Positions 50,807 to 62,012 of a stretch of DNA of 64,000 nt are shown here, piece after piece; within the stretch, counting starts at the first letter, position 1; the number at the start of each line of letters is the position of its first letter. Below the pieces are notes generated by a model. It ran no database searches, had not been told where the DNA came from, and saw nothing but the letters and a program-made list of their open reading frames with translations. Source of the stretch: Brevundimonas diminuta 3F5N (GTDB taxonomy: Bacteria; Pseudomonadota; Alphaproteobacteria; Caulobacterales; Caulobacteraceae). Position numbers and translations under genes: made by a program. Location of the stretch: NCBI RefSeq assembly GCF_900163625.1, contig NZ_FUIE01000065.1, forward strand, positions 1-64,000, written 5' to 3'.

Positions 50807-52015
50807 GCCGTTCCGCCAAGGCGGCCGGGAACGCCTTTTCACCCGTCGTCCTCATCAGCTTGCTGCTGGTCAGCGTCGTAGCCCTGGCCGGGCTGGGCGT
50901 GCTGTCGGCCTATGCGCCCGAACTGAAGTCCGGCGACGACGGCGGCGGCCACGCCCTGTCGCGCAGCTCGACCGGATTCGGCGCGGCGCCGGTGCTGCTG
51001 CGAAACCTCGGCGTGCCGGTGACGATGAGCCGAGGCCCCCTGACGCCCTCTTCGGACGAAAGCCTGCTGGTGCTGACGCCGACGCCCGACGCCAAGCCCG
51101 AACAGATCGACGACATCAACCATGCCGGCGCGACCCTGATCGTCCTGCCCAAATGGAGCGCGGCGCCCGACCCCGAACACCCTGGCTGGGTTCGCACAAT
51201 GGGCCTGCTGCCCGCCCAGGCCTCGCTCGCGCCGCTGAGCGAACACCTGCGTCAGGGCGCCCGCCTGCAATCGCGCGACGGCCGCGCGGCCGTCGCCTTG
51301 AAACGCCCCGACGGCACGCCCTTCGGCGCGCCGGTGGATGTCGATGCGCTGAAGACCCTGTCAGGCCCCGACTGGGTCCCTGTCGTGACGGACGATCAGG
51401 GTCGCCCGGTTCTGGCCATGCACGCGACCACGCGAGTCTATGTGCTGGCCGACGCCGACCTGCTCAGCACCCACGGGCTGAAGACGCTGAATGGGGCGCG
51501 CACGGCCGTCGCCCTGCTGGACGTCGTGCGAGCGGAAGACGCGCCGGTCATCTTCGACCTGACGCTGCACGGGATGCAGCGCACGCGCAGCCTATTACGG
51601 CTGATGCTGGAGCCGCCGCTGCTGGGCATGACGCTGGTGCTGGCGGCGCTGGCGGTCTTCGCCGGCTATCAGGCCGTCGTGCGTTTCGGCCCCGCGCGCG
51701 AGAGCGGCCGCGTCATCGCCCTGGGCAAGCGCGGGCTGGCCGACAATACGGCGGGGCTGGTGCGGCTGGCTCGGCGCGAACATCACATGGCTGCGCCCTA
51801 CGCCCTGCTGACCCGCGCCGCCGTGGCCCGCGCCATCGGCGCCCCGCGCCGCCTGAGCGAGGACGAACTCGACGCCTTCCTCGACCGCGTCAGCCGGACC
51901 ACCGGCGCGCACGCGACCTATTCCGCCTTGGCTGATCAGGCCAGGGCGGCCAAAACCCCCGGCGACCTGATGCGGGTCGCCGCCGCCCTCTATCGCTGGA
52001 ACCAGGAGCTGACCC

Positions 52016-52029
<14 letters not shown>
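50803..52029 (+). CDS. DUF4350-domain membrane protein
   Basis: A 408-residue protein anchored by helices at both ends of a periplasmic-type domain. TM1 is [20 protein letters not shown] and TM2 is [20 protein letters not shown] at about 270-290. The DUF4350 domain between (about 60-250) is amidotransferase-like ([40 protein letters not shown]). A cytoplasmic helical tail follows. The stop overlaps the MoxR start by 14 bases. Function unknown; always found with MoxR/DUF58 partners in related gene clusters. Confidence 0.82.
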
Positions 52030-52968
<939 letters not shown>

Positions 52969-52972
<4 letters not shown>

Positions 52973-54285
52973 TCTATCCCAGCCGACGTGCGGTGACGGT
53001 GCTGGCGGCGGGAGCGCCCGTCGCCCTGCTGGCCGGCGTGCTGACGCCCGTCGGCTGGCTGGCCGGTCCGGTCTGGATCGCGGGCGTGACGGCGCTGTTC
53101 GCGCTGGACGCCCTGCTGACCGGTTCCCGCTCCGGCCTGACGCTGGACGCGCCCGAGCCGGTGCGCGCCGCCGTCGGGCGACCGGGCCTGGTCGGGCTGA
53201 CGGCGCGCTTCGCGCCGCAAGGCCGCGCACCGCATCAGGTCGAAGCCGCCCTGTCGGGCGAGGCCAAGCTGGGCGTGGACGACACCCCGCGCCAGGCCGG
53301 GGTCCGCGACCATATCGCCGTCCTCGCCTTCCCCTTCACGCCCGAGCGACGCGGCGACGCGGCCCTGCATGAGCTTTGGGTGCGCTGGCGCGGACCGATG
53401 GGTCTGACCTGGAAGCAGAAGACGTTCCGCCTGGATCTGTCGGCGCCGGTGCTGACCGATCTGCAGTGGGTGCGCGATCAGGCGGTGCGCCTGTTCGCTC
53501 GCGACGCCCTGTTCGGATCCAAGGCCCAGTTGGACATCGGCGAAGGCGCCGAGTTCCAGGCCCTGCGCGACTATCAGCCCGGCATGGACCGGCGCGCCAT
53601 CGACTGGAAGCAGTCAGCCCGCCACGCCGCCCTGCTGGCCAAGGAATTCCGCACCGAGCGCAACCATAACGTCATCATGGCCCTGGACTGCGGACGCGCC
53701 GCCTGCGAGCCGGTCGGCGGAATGCCGCGGGTGGACCGCTTCATCCATGCGGCCCTGCTGCTGTCCTACGCCTGCCTGCGCTCGGGCGACCGGGCGGGCC
53801 TGTTCGCCTTCGATTCCCGGCCGCGCCTGTCGACCGGCGCCGTCGGCGGCATGAACGCCTTCCGCACCCTGCAGACCGTCGTCGGCCGGGTCGACTATTC
53901 GACGCACGAGACCAACTACACCCTGGCCCTGGCCACCCTGTCGGGACAGCTTCAGCGCCGATCTCTGATCGTGGTCTTCACCGACTTCACCGACTCCACC
54001 GCCGCCGAGCTGATGATCGAGTCTCTGGGCCGGTTGCTGAAACGCCACCTGGTGCTGTTCGTCGTTCTGCGCGACGAAGAGTTGGAGGGTCTTGCCGCCG
54101 CCGCGCCAGAAACGGCCGAGGACGTGTCGCGCGCCGTCGTGGCCGCCAGCCTGCTGCGCGAACGTGAAACGGTCATCAGCCGTCTGCGCCGCATGGGCGC
54201 CCACATCGTCGACGCCCCCGCCGATCAGGTCGGGCCCGAGGCGGTCAACGCCTATCTGGACCTGAAGCGGAGGGATCTGCTGTGA
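52969..54285 (+). CDS. DUF58-domain membrane protein (MoxR partner)
   Basis: A 438-residue protein. Two N-terminal hydrophobic segments ([38 protein letters not shown]) are followed by a long soluble part with the DUF58 core at about 190-235 ([40 protein letters not shown]). A VWA-like fold continues after it ([18 protein letters not shown]). Start is GTG overlapping MoxR. DUF58 proteins are presumed substrates or partners of MoxR ATPases; their process is not established in most bacteria. Confidence 0.92.
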
Positions 54286-55286
54286 CCGACGCCCCCCTGC
54301 TGAAAAGCCAACGCTTCCGCCAGGCGCGCGAAGACGACTGGCGCCGCCTGGAACGGTTGATGGACAAGGCCGAAAAGGGCTCGGCGTCCAAACTGACTGA
54401 CGAAGAGATTCTGGCCGTGCCGGTGCTGTACCGCTCGACCCTGTCGGCCCTGTCGGTGGCGCGCGAGACGTCGTTGGACCAGGGGCTAATCGACTATCTG
54501 GAGACGCTGTCGGCGCGAGCCTACTTCTTCGTCTACGGCTCGCGGGCGACGCTGCGCGACCGGCTGACCGCCTTCTTCCGCCATGACTGGCCCGCCTCGG
54601 TCAAAGGCCTGTGGCGCGAGACCCTGGTGTCCGCCGCCCTGATGCTGCTGGGCGCCGTGGTCGGCGGCTGGCTGGTGATGCACGATCCCGAGTGGTTCTA
54701 CGCCTTTGTGCCGGGCGACCTGTCCGGAGGCCGCGATCCGGGCGCCTCGACCGCGACCTTGCGCGCCACGCTGGACGGGACCGAGAACGCCGACGGCCTG
54801 TCGGTGTTCGCGGCCTTCCTGTTCACCCACAACGCCAAGGTCGCCCTGTTCGCCTTTGCGCTGGGCTTCGCCCTGTGTCTGCCGACCGGACTGCTGATCC
54901 TCTACAACGGCGCGACGCTGGGCGCCTTCTTCGCCCTGTTCGCCAGCCGCGGCCTGGGGGTCGAGCTGGGCGGCTGGCTGCTGATCCACGGCGTGACCGA
55001 GCTGTTCGCCGTCATCCTGGCCGGCGCCGCGGGTCTGAAGATCGGCTGGGCCGTCGCCTTCCCCGGCCGGGCGCACCGACTGGACGCCGCCGTTCAAGCC
55101 GGACGAACCGCAGGCGTGGTCATGGGCGGGGTCATCGTCATGCTGCTGCTCGCCGGTTTGCTGGAGGGCTTCGGGCGGCAACTGATCGCCGACACCGGCC
55201 TGCGCTACGCCGTGGCGGGCGTGACGGCCCTGATCTGGGGGCTCTACTTCTATGGTCCGAGACGGGAGGCGTCTCGTGTCCGCTGA
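54282..55286 (+). CDS. SpoIIM/DUF95-family membrane protein
   Basis: A 334-residue integral membrane protein starting at GTG that overlaps DUF58 (GTGA). The N-terminal 100 residues are soluble and helical (ARQAREDDWRRLERLMDKAE, YLETLSARAYFFVYGS). Six or so transmembrane segments follow (LVSAALMLLGAVVGGWLVM, VALFAFALGFALCLPTGLLI, GVVMGGVIVMLLLAGLLEGF). SpoIIM in Bacillus is needed for engulfment. Relatives in Gram-negative bacteria occur in MoxR operons with no known role; no sporulation is implied here. Confidence 0.9.
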   Translation: MTDAPLLKSQRFRQAREDDWRRLERLMDKAEKGSASKLTDEEILAVPVLYRSTLSALSVARETSLDQGLIDYLETLSARAYFFVYGSRATLRDRLTAFFRHDWPASVKGLWRETLVSAALMLLGAVVGGWLVMHDPEWFYAFVPGDLSGGRDPGASTATLRATLDGTENADGLSVFAAFLFTHNAKVALFAFALGFALCLPTGLLILYNGATLGAFFALFASRGLGVELGGWLLIHGVTELFAVILAGAAGLKIGWAVAFPGRAHRLDAAVQAGRTAGVVMGGVIVMLLLAGLLEGFGRQLIADTGLRYAVAGVTALIWGLYFYGPRREASRVR

Positions 55287-56157
55287 CGCCGCGAAGATCG
55301 ACAAGACCGAGCGCCCCTTCATCACGCCCGAGGGCGTCGACCTGCGGCTGAACATCGGCGACGCGGGGCAAAGGGCGGCGGCCTTCCTGCTGGACGCCGG
55401 AATCATCATCGGCGTGCTGATCGCCTTCACCCTGGCCCTGATCTTCACCGGCGTCGGCGCCATAGGCGCAGCCGGGCAGGCGGGCGCGGAACTGGTCGCG
55501 GTGCTGTGGCTGGTGGTCTTCTTCCTGCTGAGGAACTTCTACTTCACCGCTTTCGAGCTGTCGGCCGCCGCCGCCACGCCCGGCAAACGGGCGATGGGCC
55601 TGCGCGTCGCCTCACGCGACGGCGGGCGGCTGCGGGCGGAATCGGTGTTCGCACGCAACGCCATGCGCGAGCTGGAGGTCTTCCTGCCGCTGTCGCTTCT
55701 GGTGACGCAGGCGGGTCAGGGCGGGGTCGACAGCTGGATGTATCTGCTGGCCTTCGTCTGGGCGGCGATCTTCGTCTTCTTCCCCCTGTTCAATCGGGAC
55801 CGGTTGCGCCTGGGCGACCTGGTCGGCGGCACCTGGGTGGTGCGCACCCCACGCCGCAAGCTGACCCGCGACATGGCCGACGACGGGTCGGAACAACTGG
55901 CGAGGTATGACTTCACCCTGGCGCAGTTGGACGCCTATGGGGCCAAGGAGCTGCACGTTCTGGAATCCGTCCTGCGCACCGGCGAGCGCAAGACCATGCG
56001 CGCCGTCGCCGACCGCATCATGGTGAAAATCGGATGGTCGCGCGATCCACACCAGACCGACCGCGACTTCCTCAGCGCCTATTACGCCGCCGTGCGTGGG
56101 CGGCTGGAGCAGAAGCTGCTGATGGGCGTGCGGCGTCGCGACAAGCACGACGTCTGA
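55276..56157 (+). CDS. RDD-family membrane protein with C-terminal extension
   Basis: A 293-residue protein with the RDD domain at about 35-190. It has the R and D pair around AGQRAAAFLLDAGIIIGVLI and LRLGDLVGGTWVV, plus GKRAMGLRVASRDG. Three transmembrane segments are visible. The last 90 residues (FTLAQLDAYGAKELHVLESV, RAVADRIMVKIGWSRDP) form a soluble extension, as in homologues of this operon. The best start is the GTG at 55276, which has GGGAGG eight bases before and overlaps the SpoIIM gene by 11 bases. It ends the operon. Confidence 0.88.
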   Translation: MSADAAKIDKTERPFITPEGVDLRLNIGDAGQRAAAFLLDAGIIIGVLIAFTLALIFTGVGAIGAAGQAGAELVAVLWLVVFFLLRNFYFTAFELSAAAATPGKRAMGLRVASRDGGRLRAESVFARNAMRELEVFLPLSLLVTQAGQGGVDSWMYLLAFVWAAIFVFFPLFNRDRLRLGDLVGGTWVVRTPRRKLTRDMADDGSEQLARYDFTLAQLDAYGAKELHVLESVLRTGERKTMRAVADRIMVKIGWSRDPHQTDRDFLSAYYAAVRGRLEQKLLMGVRRRDKHDV

Positions 56158-56170
56158 CGCCGCGGCCCCA

Positions 56171-57142
56171 TCAGTCGAAGACGGCGGCCAGGGCCTCAGG
56201 CCCCGCACCTTCCTTGACGGTCCGCAGTTCGTAATAGAGCGCCGCCACCCCGGCCGAAGCGACCACCGCCGACAGGATGTTGACCACCACGCCGGACGCC
56301 GCATTGACCCACAGATTCGGACTGCCGTCGAAGAAGCCGCCGCCGGTCGCCAGACCGAGCGCGCCGACCGCCGCCCCGATGATCCACGACAGGATCACAT
56401 AGATGACCATCAGGCCGAACACGTTCCAGCGATAGCCGCGCGTCAGATCGCGACTGCGTTGCAGGCTCTCTAACACGCCCCTCTTCTCGACCACCACGGC
56501 GGGCGAGGCGACCGACCACATCACCGAAAGGATCACGCCGGGCACGATCAGGGCCAGATAGCCCAGTCCCGCGCCCAGGGCGGCGATGATGGCCAGCCCC
56601 AGCAGCGGCAGAAACATCTTCACGCCGACATCGAACGCCTGGCCAAAGGAGGTCGTCTTGCCGTTGAAGCCGTTGACCGCAGCCTTCATGACCATGCCCT
56701 GAAGCATGTAAAGGCCCACCAGATAGAACACCCAGCCCGCCGCCATCGTCAGGAATCCGACGGCGGCGCCGCCGGTGACGGCCGTGCTCTGGCCCAGGCC
56801 CATGACGGCGCTGGGCGCCCCGACCATGACCGTCGCCGCGCCGAAAAAGATCGCTGCGTTTTCGCGAATGGTCGTGAAGGTGCGCTGGATCACCCGACCG
56901 AGGTCGAACTGGCCGCCCCGGCTGGCGGCCTGCCCCGTCCAGGTCGGCGGGGCGACCGCCTGAAGCACGAAGATCTCGGTCGCCTGCAGATCCGCGCCGG
57001 GGACGAAATCGACCTTCTGCCCGCGCGTTAGCGGCAAGGATGTCCGCACCTGCGTGACATTGAACAGATAGCGCGCCGTATCATCGCCCAGGATCGCGCC
57101 CATCCCGGTCGCCTGATCGAATGTAAGAATCTCGCCACGCAT
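56171..57142 (-). CDS. Cold-shock-like domain fused to multi-pass membrane domain
   Basis: A 323-residue protein joining two usually separate modules. Residues 1-70 look like a cold-shock/OB domain (MRGEILTFDQATGMGAILGD, ARYLFNVTQVRTSLPLTRGQ, VDFVPGADLQATEIFVL). The rest is a membrane domain of about six segments (AAIFFGAATVMVGAPSAVMG, LTMAAGWVFYLVGLYML, LPLLGLAIIAALGAGLGYLA, VNILSAVVASAGVAALYYEL). That domain resembles the YciC/glycerophosphodiesterase-type membrane domain, with SLQRSRDLTRGYRWNVFGLM as a landmark. The start at 57142 begins the OB domain exactly. It converges with the MoxR operon. Function unknown; RNA or ligand sensing at the membrane is speculative. Confidence 0.75.
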   Translation of the reverse strand: MRGEILTFDQATGMGAILGDDTARYLFNVTQVRTSLPLTRGQKVDFVPGADLQATEIFVLQAVAPPTWTGQAASRGGQFDLGRVIQRTFTTIRENAAIFFGAATVMVGAPSAVMGLGQSTAVTGGAAVGFLTMAAGWVFYLVGLYMLQGMVMKAAVNGFNGKTTSFGQAFDVGVKMFLPLLGLAIIAALGAGLGYLALIVPGVILSVMWSVASPAVVVEKRGVLESLQRSRDLTRGYRWNVFGLMVIYVILSWIIGAAVGALGLATGGGFFDGSPNLWVNAASGVVVNILSAVVASAGVAALYYELRTVKEGAGPEALAAVFD

Positions 57143-57343
57143 GATCGTCCCCCAGTGCTCCCATGTAGGGCTACTGGGACTGCGCCGGATTGACCAGAGC
57201 GACGACCGATGAATTTCAGAACGCTCGGCTTCCCAGGCCCCCATCAACCGGGGTCGCCCTCATCTTCAGCCCATGAAGCCGGCGCCTCCTGCGTCTGACG
57301 TCATGCCCTCCTAGCTTCGGCCCATCAGGGGATCGGACACGCC

Positions 57344-57621
57344 GTGCCTGCCCGTCTCGATGCGTCCGGCCAGGCGACGCTCAAAGCCGCGCTCAGCGGT
57401 GAAGGTCAGCCCCGCTGCCCTGCAGCCGCCACGTCTGGGTGCGCTGCGCCCCTAGACGCCATCGGTCGCGCCAACGCCCTCACCCCAATCTCCATCATCC
57501 TGCCCTGCCACCACGTCATTGCGGCCGATGGAAGCATGACGGGCTACAGCGCCGGACTCTGCTGACGCTGGACGCCGCCGCAGCTCTGGCGCCGGTTCCA
57601 CCTCCCGGCCTTCGGCGCTAG
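57344..57621 (+). pseudogene. Remnant of an O6-alkylguanine-DNA alkyltransferase (Ogt-like)
   Basis: A 73-codon frame contains the active-site neighbourhood of the methylated-DNA-protein-cysteine methyltransferase family: DAIGRANALTPISIILPC, then HHVIAADGSMTGYSAGL. The catalytic Cys is present, but the invariant PCHR motif reads PCHH. The N-terminal domain and DNA-binding helix are missing or unrecognisable, and a stop follows GLC, with LLTLDAAAAL continuing in another frame. The gene is clearly decayed and not functional. Confidence 0.7.
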
Positions 57622-57654
57622 TGTCGCAGCCGAACCGCAACTGGATCCGCTTTC

Positions 57655-58269
57655 ATGACCACCCTTTACTTCGCTCCAGGCGCCTGCTCGCTGGCTCCGC
57701 ATATCGTTCTGGAATGGATAGGCGCGCCCTATTCGGCGGTGAAAGTGGGCTATGGCTCGCCCGAACTGCTGGCCGTGAACCCGGCCGGCGCGGTGCCGAC
57801 GCTGATCGAGGACGATGGCTGGCTGCTGACCCAGGCTGGAGCCGTTCTGGACTACCTCGCCGCCAAGCACCCCGAGGCGGACCTGGCCGGCGGCCACAGC
57901 CTGCGCGAAGTCGCTGAATCCCACCGCTGGTCGTCCTTCTTCACGGGCGACCTTCACCCGGCCTTCTTCCCGGTCTTCATGCCCTACCGCTACACCACCG
58001 GCGGCGAGGCTGAACGCGCGCAAGCGGTAGAGGCCGGCCACGCCCTGGTGCGCAAGCAACTGACGATCCTGAACAACCACCTGACCGATAAGGAATGGGT
58101 GCTGGGCCGCCGTTCGGTGATCGACGCCTATGCCTTCCCGATGATCCGCTGGGCCATCGCGCGCGTCCCAGGCGGATTGGCCGACTTCCCACACGTCCAG
58201 GCTCTGCACGATCGCCTGGCCGCCGACCCCGCCGTTCAGAAGGTTCTGGCCGACGAGGCCGCTGCGTGA
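57655..58269 (+). CDS. Glutathione S-transferase (beta-class-like)
   Basis: A 204-residue cytosolic GST. The thioredoxin-like N-terminal domain begins MTTLYFAPGACSLAPHIVLE, with the APGACSLAPHI signature of bacterial beta-class GSTs and a likely catalytic Cys. VNPAGAVPTLIEDDGWLLTQ carries the cis-Pro and the Ser/Gln glutathione contacts. The helical C-terminal domain follows (LRKQLTILNNHLTDKEWVLG, VIDAYAFPMIRWAI). Conjugates glutathione to electrophiles or acts as a reductase. Its TGA overlaps the GTG start of the dioxygenase-hydrolase gene (GTGA), so the two act together. Confidence 0.92.
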   Translation: MTTLYFAPGACSLAPHIVLEWIGAPYSAVKVGYGSPELLAVNPAGAVPTLIEDDGWLLTQAGAVLDYLAAKHPEADLAGGHSLREVAESHRWSSFFTGDLHPAFFPVFMPYRYTTGGEAERAQAVEAGHALVRKQLTILNNHLTDKEWVLGRRSVIDAYAFPMIRWAIARVPGGLADFPHVQALHDRLAADPAVQKVLADEAAA

Positions 58270-59795
58270 CCACGGGCCTGCACCACGTCACCGCCATCAC
58301 CGCGTGCGTCCAGGCCAATGTCGACTTCTATGTCGGCTTTCTGGGGTTGAAACTGATCAAGCGAACCGGCGGCTATGAAGACGCTGAACAGCTTCACCTC
58401 TTCTATGGCGACGCCGTCGGCAGCCCCGGCAGCGTCGTCACCTTCCTGGTCTGGGAAGCCGGCGCTTCGGGCCGCGTCGGCCATGGCCTGGCGGCCGAGA
58501 TCGCCTTCGCCGTGCCGGCCGCCAGCATCGGCGACTGGCTGACTCGCGCCATGAGCGCCCGCATCCCTGTCGAAGGCCCGACGCGCGAGTTCGGCGAGCC
58601 GGTGCTGAGGCTGAAAGACCCGGACGGCGTCATCATCAAGCTAGTGGGCGCCGCCCTGCCCGCCGCCGCGCCCCTGGCCGATCCGATCGCGCCGACGCGT
58701 CTGCGCGCCGTTACCCTGTTCACCGAAAAACCGGAAGAGACCGCCGACTTCGTGGCCCGTTTCGGCTACCGCCGCGGCCCGGTCGAGGGCGCCGTCCAGC
58801 GCATGATCTCGGACACGGATGTCGTCGATGTGCGCGCCGTCACCGGCTATGTGCCGGGCGTTCCGGGCGCTGGAACCATCGACCACACCGCCTTCCGCGC
58901 GCCGGACGTGGACGCCGTTCGCGCCATGCGCCTGTCGCTGGGCAAGGCCAACGGCGTCACCAACGTCCATGACCGGCAGTATTTCCTCTCGCTATATGTC
59001 CGCGACCCGGCCGGTCTGTTGATGGAATACGCCACCGACGCCCCCGGCTACACGGCCGACGAACCGCTGGAGACTTTGGGCGAGGCCCTGCTCATGCCGC
59101 CCGGCGACGCCGCGCGCGCCGAAGACCTGAAGGTCATGCTGCCGCAGTTCGCCTTGCCGGGAGAACCGCGCCCGCCGCACCGAGACCTGCCCTTCGTACA
59201 CCGCTTTCACACGCCCGAAGATCCCGACGGTTCGGTGATCGTCCTGCTGCATGGCACGGGCGGCAATGAAGCGGACTTGATGCCGCTGGCCCATCGGCTG
59301 AACCCGCGCGCCACCCTTCTGGGCGTGCGCGGCCGCGCGACCGAGGAAGGCGTCAACCGCTGGTTCCGGCGCTTCGAGCCGACTCGCTACGACCAGGCTG
59401 ACATCCGCGCGGAGGCCGGAGCCTTTGTCGCCTTCGTCGACGGCGCCGTCAGCGGCTATGGCCTGGATGCCGACCGCCTGACGTTCCTCGGCTTCTCCAA
59501 CGGGGCCAACCTGCTGGGCGCCATCCTGCAACTGCACCCCGGCCTCGTTCGCCGCGCCATTCTGATCCGCGCCATTCAGGTGTTGGAGGCGGCCCCGGCG
59601 GCGGACCTGGCCGGAGCCCGTGTGCTGCTGTTGACCGGCGCGCGCGATCCCTTCGCCGAAATGGCCGCGGGGCTGGAGACCGCCTTGCGCCAGGATGGAG
59701 CCGAACTCGACGCCCGCATCATCGAAGCCAATCATGCTCTGGCTCCAGATGACCTCGTCGCCGCGCGGGATTGGCTTTCGACCTTCGCGCCCTGA
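58266..59795 (+). CDS. Fused ring-cleaving dioxygenase (MhqO-like) and serine hydrolase (MhqD-like)
   Basis: A 509-residue two-domain enzyme starting at GTG in the GST stop. Residues 1 to about 290 are two VOC modules of the MhqO/PcpA type, with metal-ligand candidates His in TTGLHHVTAITACV, His in GTIDHTAFRAPD and Glu in AGLLMEYATDAPG. Residues from about 310 on are an alpha/beta hydrolase of the MhqD/phospholipase-carboxylesterase type: VIVLLHGTGGNEADLMPL, nucleophile Ser in LTFLGFSNGANLL, Asp in LTGARDPF, His in ANHALAPDD. In Bacillus these are separate genes (mhqO, mhqD) induced by hydroquinones. Here they form one protein. Role inferred: opening and hydrolysing quinone-derived rings. Confidence 0.85.
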   Translation: MTTGLHHVTAITACVQANVDFYVGFLGLKLIKRTGGYEDAEQLHLFYGDAVGSPGSVVTFLVWEAGASGRVGHGLAAEIAFAVPAASIGDWLTRAMSARIPVEGPTREFGEPVLRLKDPDGVIIKLVGAALPAAAPLADPIAPTRLRAVTLFTEKPEETADFVARFGYRRGPVEGAVQRMISDTDVVDVRAVTGYVPGVPGAGTIDHTAFRAPDVDAVRAMRLSLGKANGVTNVHDRQYFLSLYVRDPAGLLMEYATDAPGYTADEPLETLGEALLMPPGDAARAEDLKVMLPQFALPGEPRPPHRDLPFVHRFHTPEDPDGSVIVLLHGTGGNEADLMPLAHRLNPRATLLGVRGRATEEGVNRWFRRFEPTRYDQADIRAEAGAFVAFVDGAVSGYGLDADRLTFLGFSNGANLLGAILQLHPGLVRRAILIRAIQVLEAAPAADLAGARVLLLTGARDPFAEMAAGLETALRQDGAELDARIIEANHALAPDDLVAARDWLSTFAP

Positions 59796-59902
59796 TGACG
59801 GCCCTCGGGCCAGACAAAAGGCCAGAGCGTCGGAAAGCATTGTCGTCGAAATCTGGACCTGCTACTTGTGAAGCGTCCAGTTGTTCTTGGGAAAAGGAGG
59901 GC

Positions 59903-59968
59903 ATGATGATCGACAAGACCACGCCCGCCTGCGGGTTCCCGATGGTCTTCGGCCGCCGCGGCCGCTGA
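59903..59968 (+). CDS. Candidate 21-residue leader peptide ORF
   Basis: This short ORF starts MMIDKTTPACGFPMV and ends FGRRGR, stop. It has the strongest ribosome site in the region (AAAAGGAGGGC), 85 bases upstream of the ABC exporter start. A terminator-like hairpin sits between them. The peptide ends in Arg-Arg-Gly-Arg, containing the R-x-R pattern seen in macrolide-arrest leader peptides, and has no run of one amino acid as in biosynthetic leaders. A second stem (GCCGC/GCGGC) spans its stop region (59961-59983) and could respond to ribosome stalling. It may also be a free-standing small protein or not translated at all. Confidence 0.5.
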   Translation: MMIDKTTPACGFPMVFGRRGR

Positions 59969-60023
59969 CGCCCCCCTTGCGGCTCTGTGTTGAGCTGCTC
60001 CCCTGATCGTTGCTGACACAAGG

Positions 60024-60050
60024 ACCGCGCGGATCTGCGCGGTTGTTCTT
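60024..60050 (+). terminator. Terminator-like hairpin directly before ABC exporter start
   Basis: A perfect 7-bp stem (ACCGCGC/GCGCGGT, loop GGATCT) is followed by TGTTCTTTT. The exporter ATG is at 60054, so transcripts from upstream must pass this element to express it. It could be the terminator of the hydrolase fusion gene or an attenuator. No ribosome site other than AAGGA at the stem base is visible for the exporter. Confidence 0.6.
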
Positions 60051-60053
60051 TTC

Positions 60054-61847
<1,794 letters not shown>

Positions 61848-62012
61848 GACAAGGCGACGAGGGCGAGATTTCACCAGACGCCCGACGTTTGTCGGAGAGC
61901 ATCAGGCCCCGCAGTCTCGGCTGTGGGGCCGCACCTACCCAAAGACTCTCTGTTCCCTTCCCGCTCCGCCTGCTACATAGATTTCGACGGTATGCGGAAG
62001 GAATGAAACGCG

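Noticed and set aside
58095-58265. N-terminal extension of the dioxygenase-hydrolase fusion
   Set aside because: It overlaps the GST gene and is Arg/Pro/Gly-rich; the GTG at 58266 starts directly at the VOC domain.
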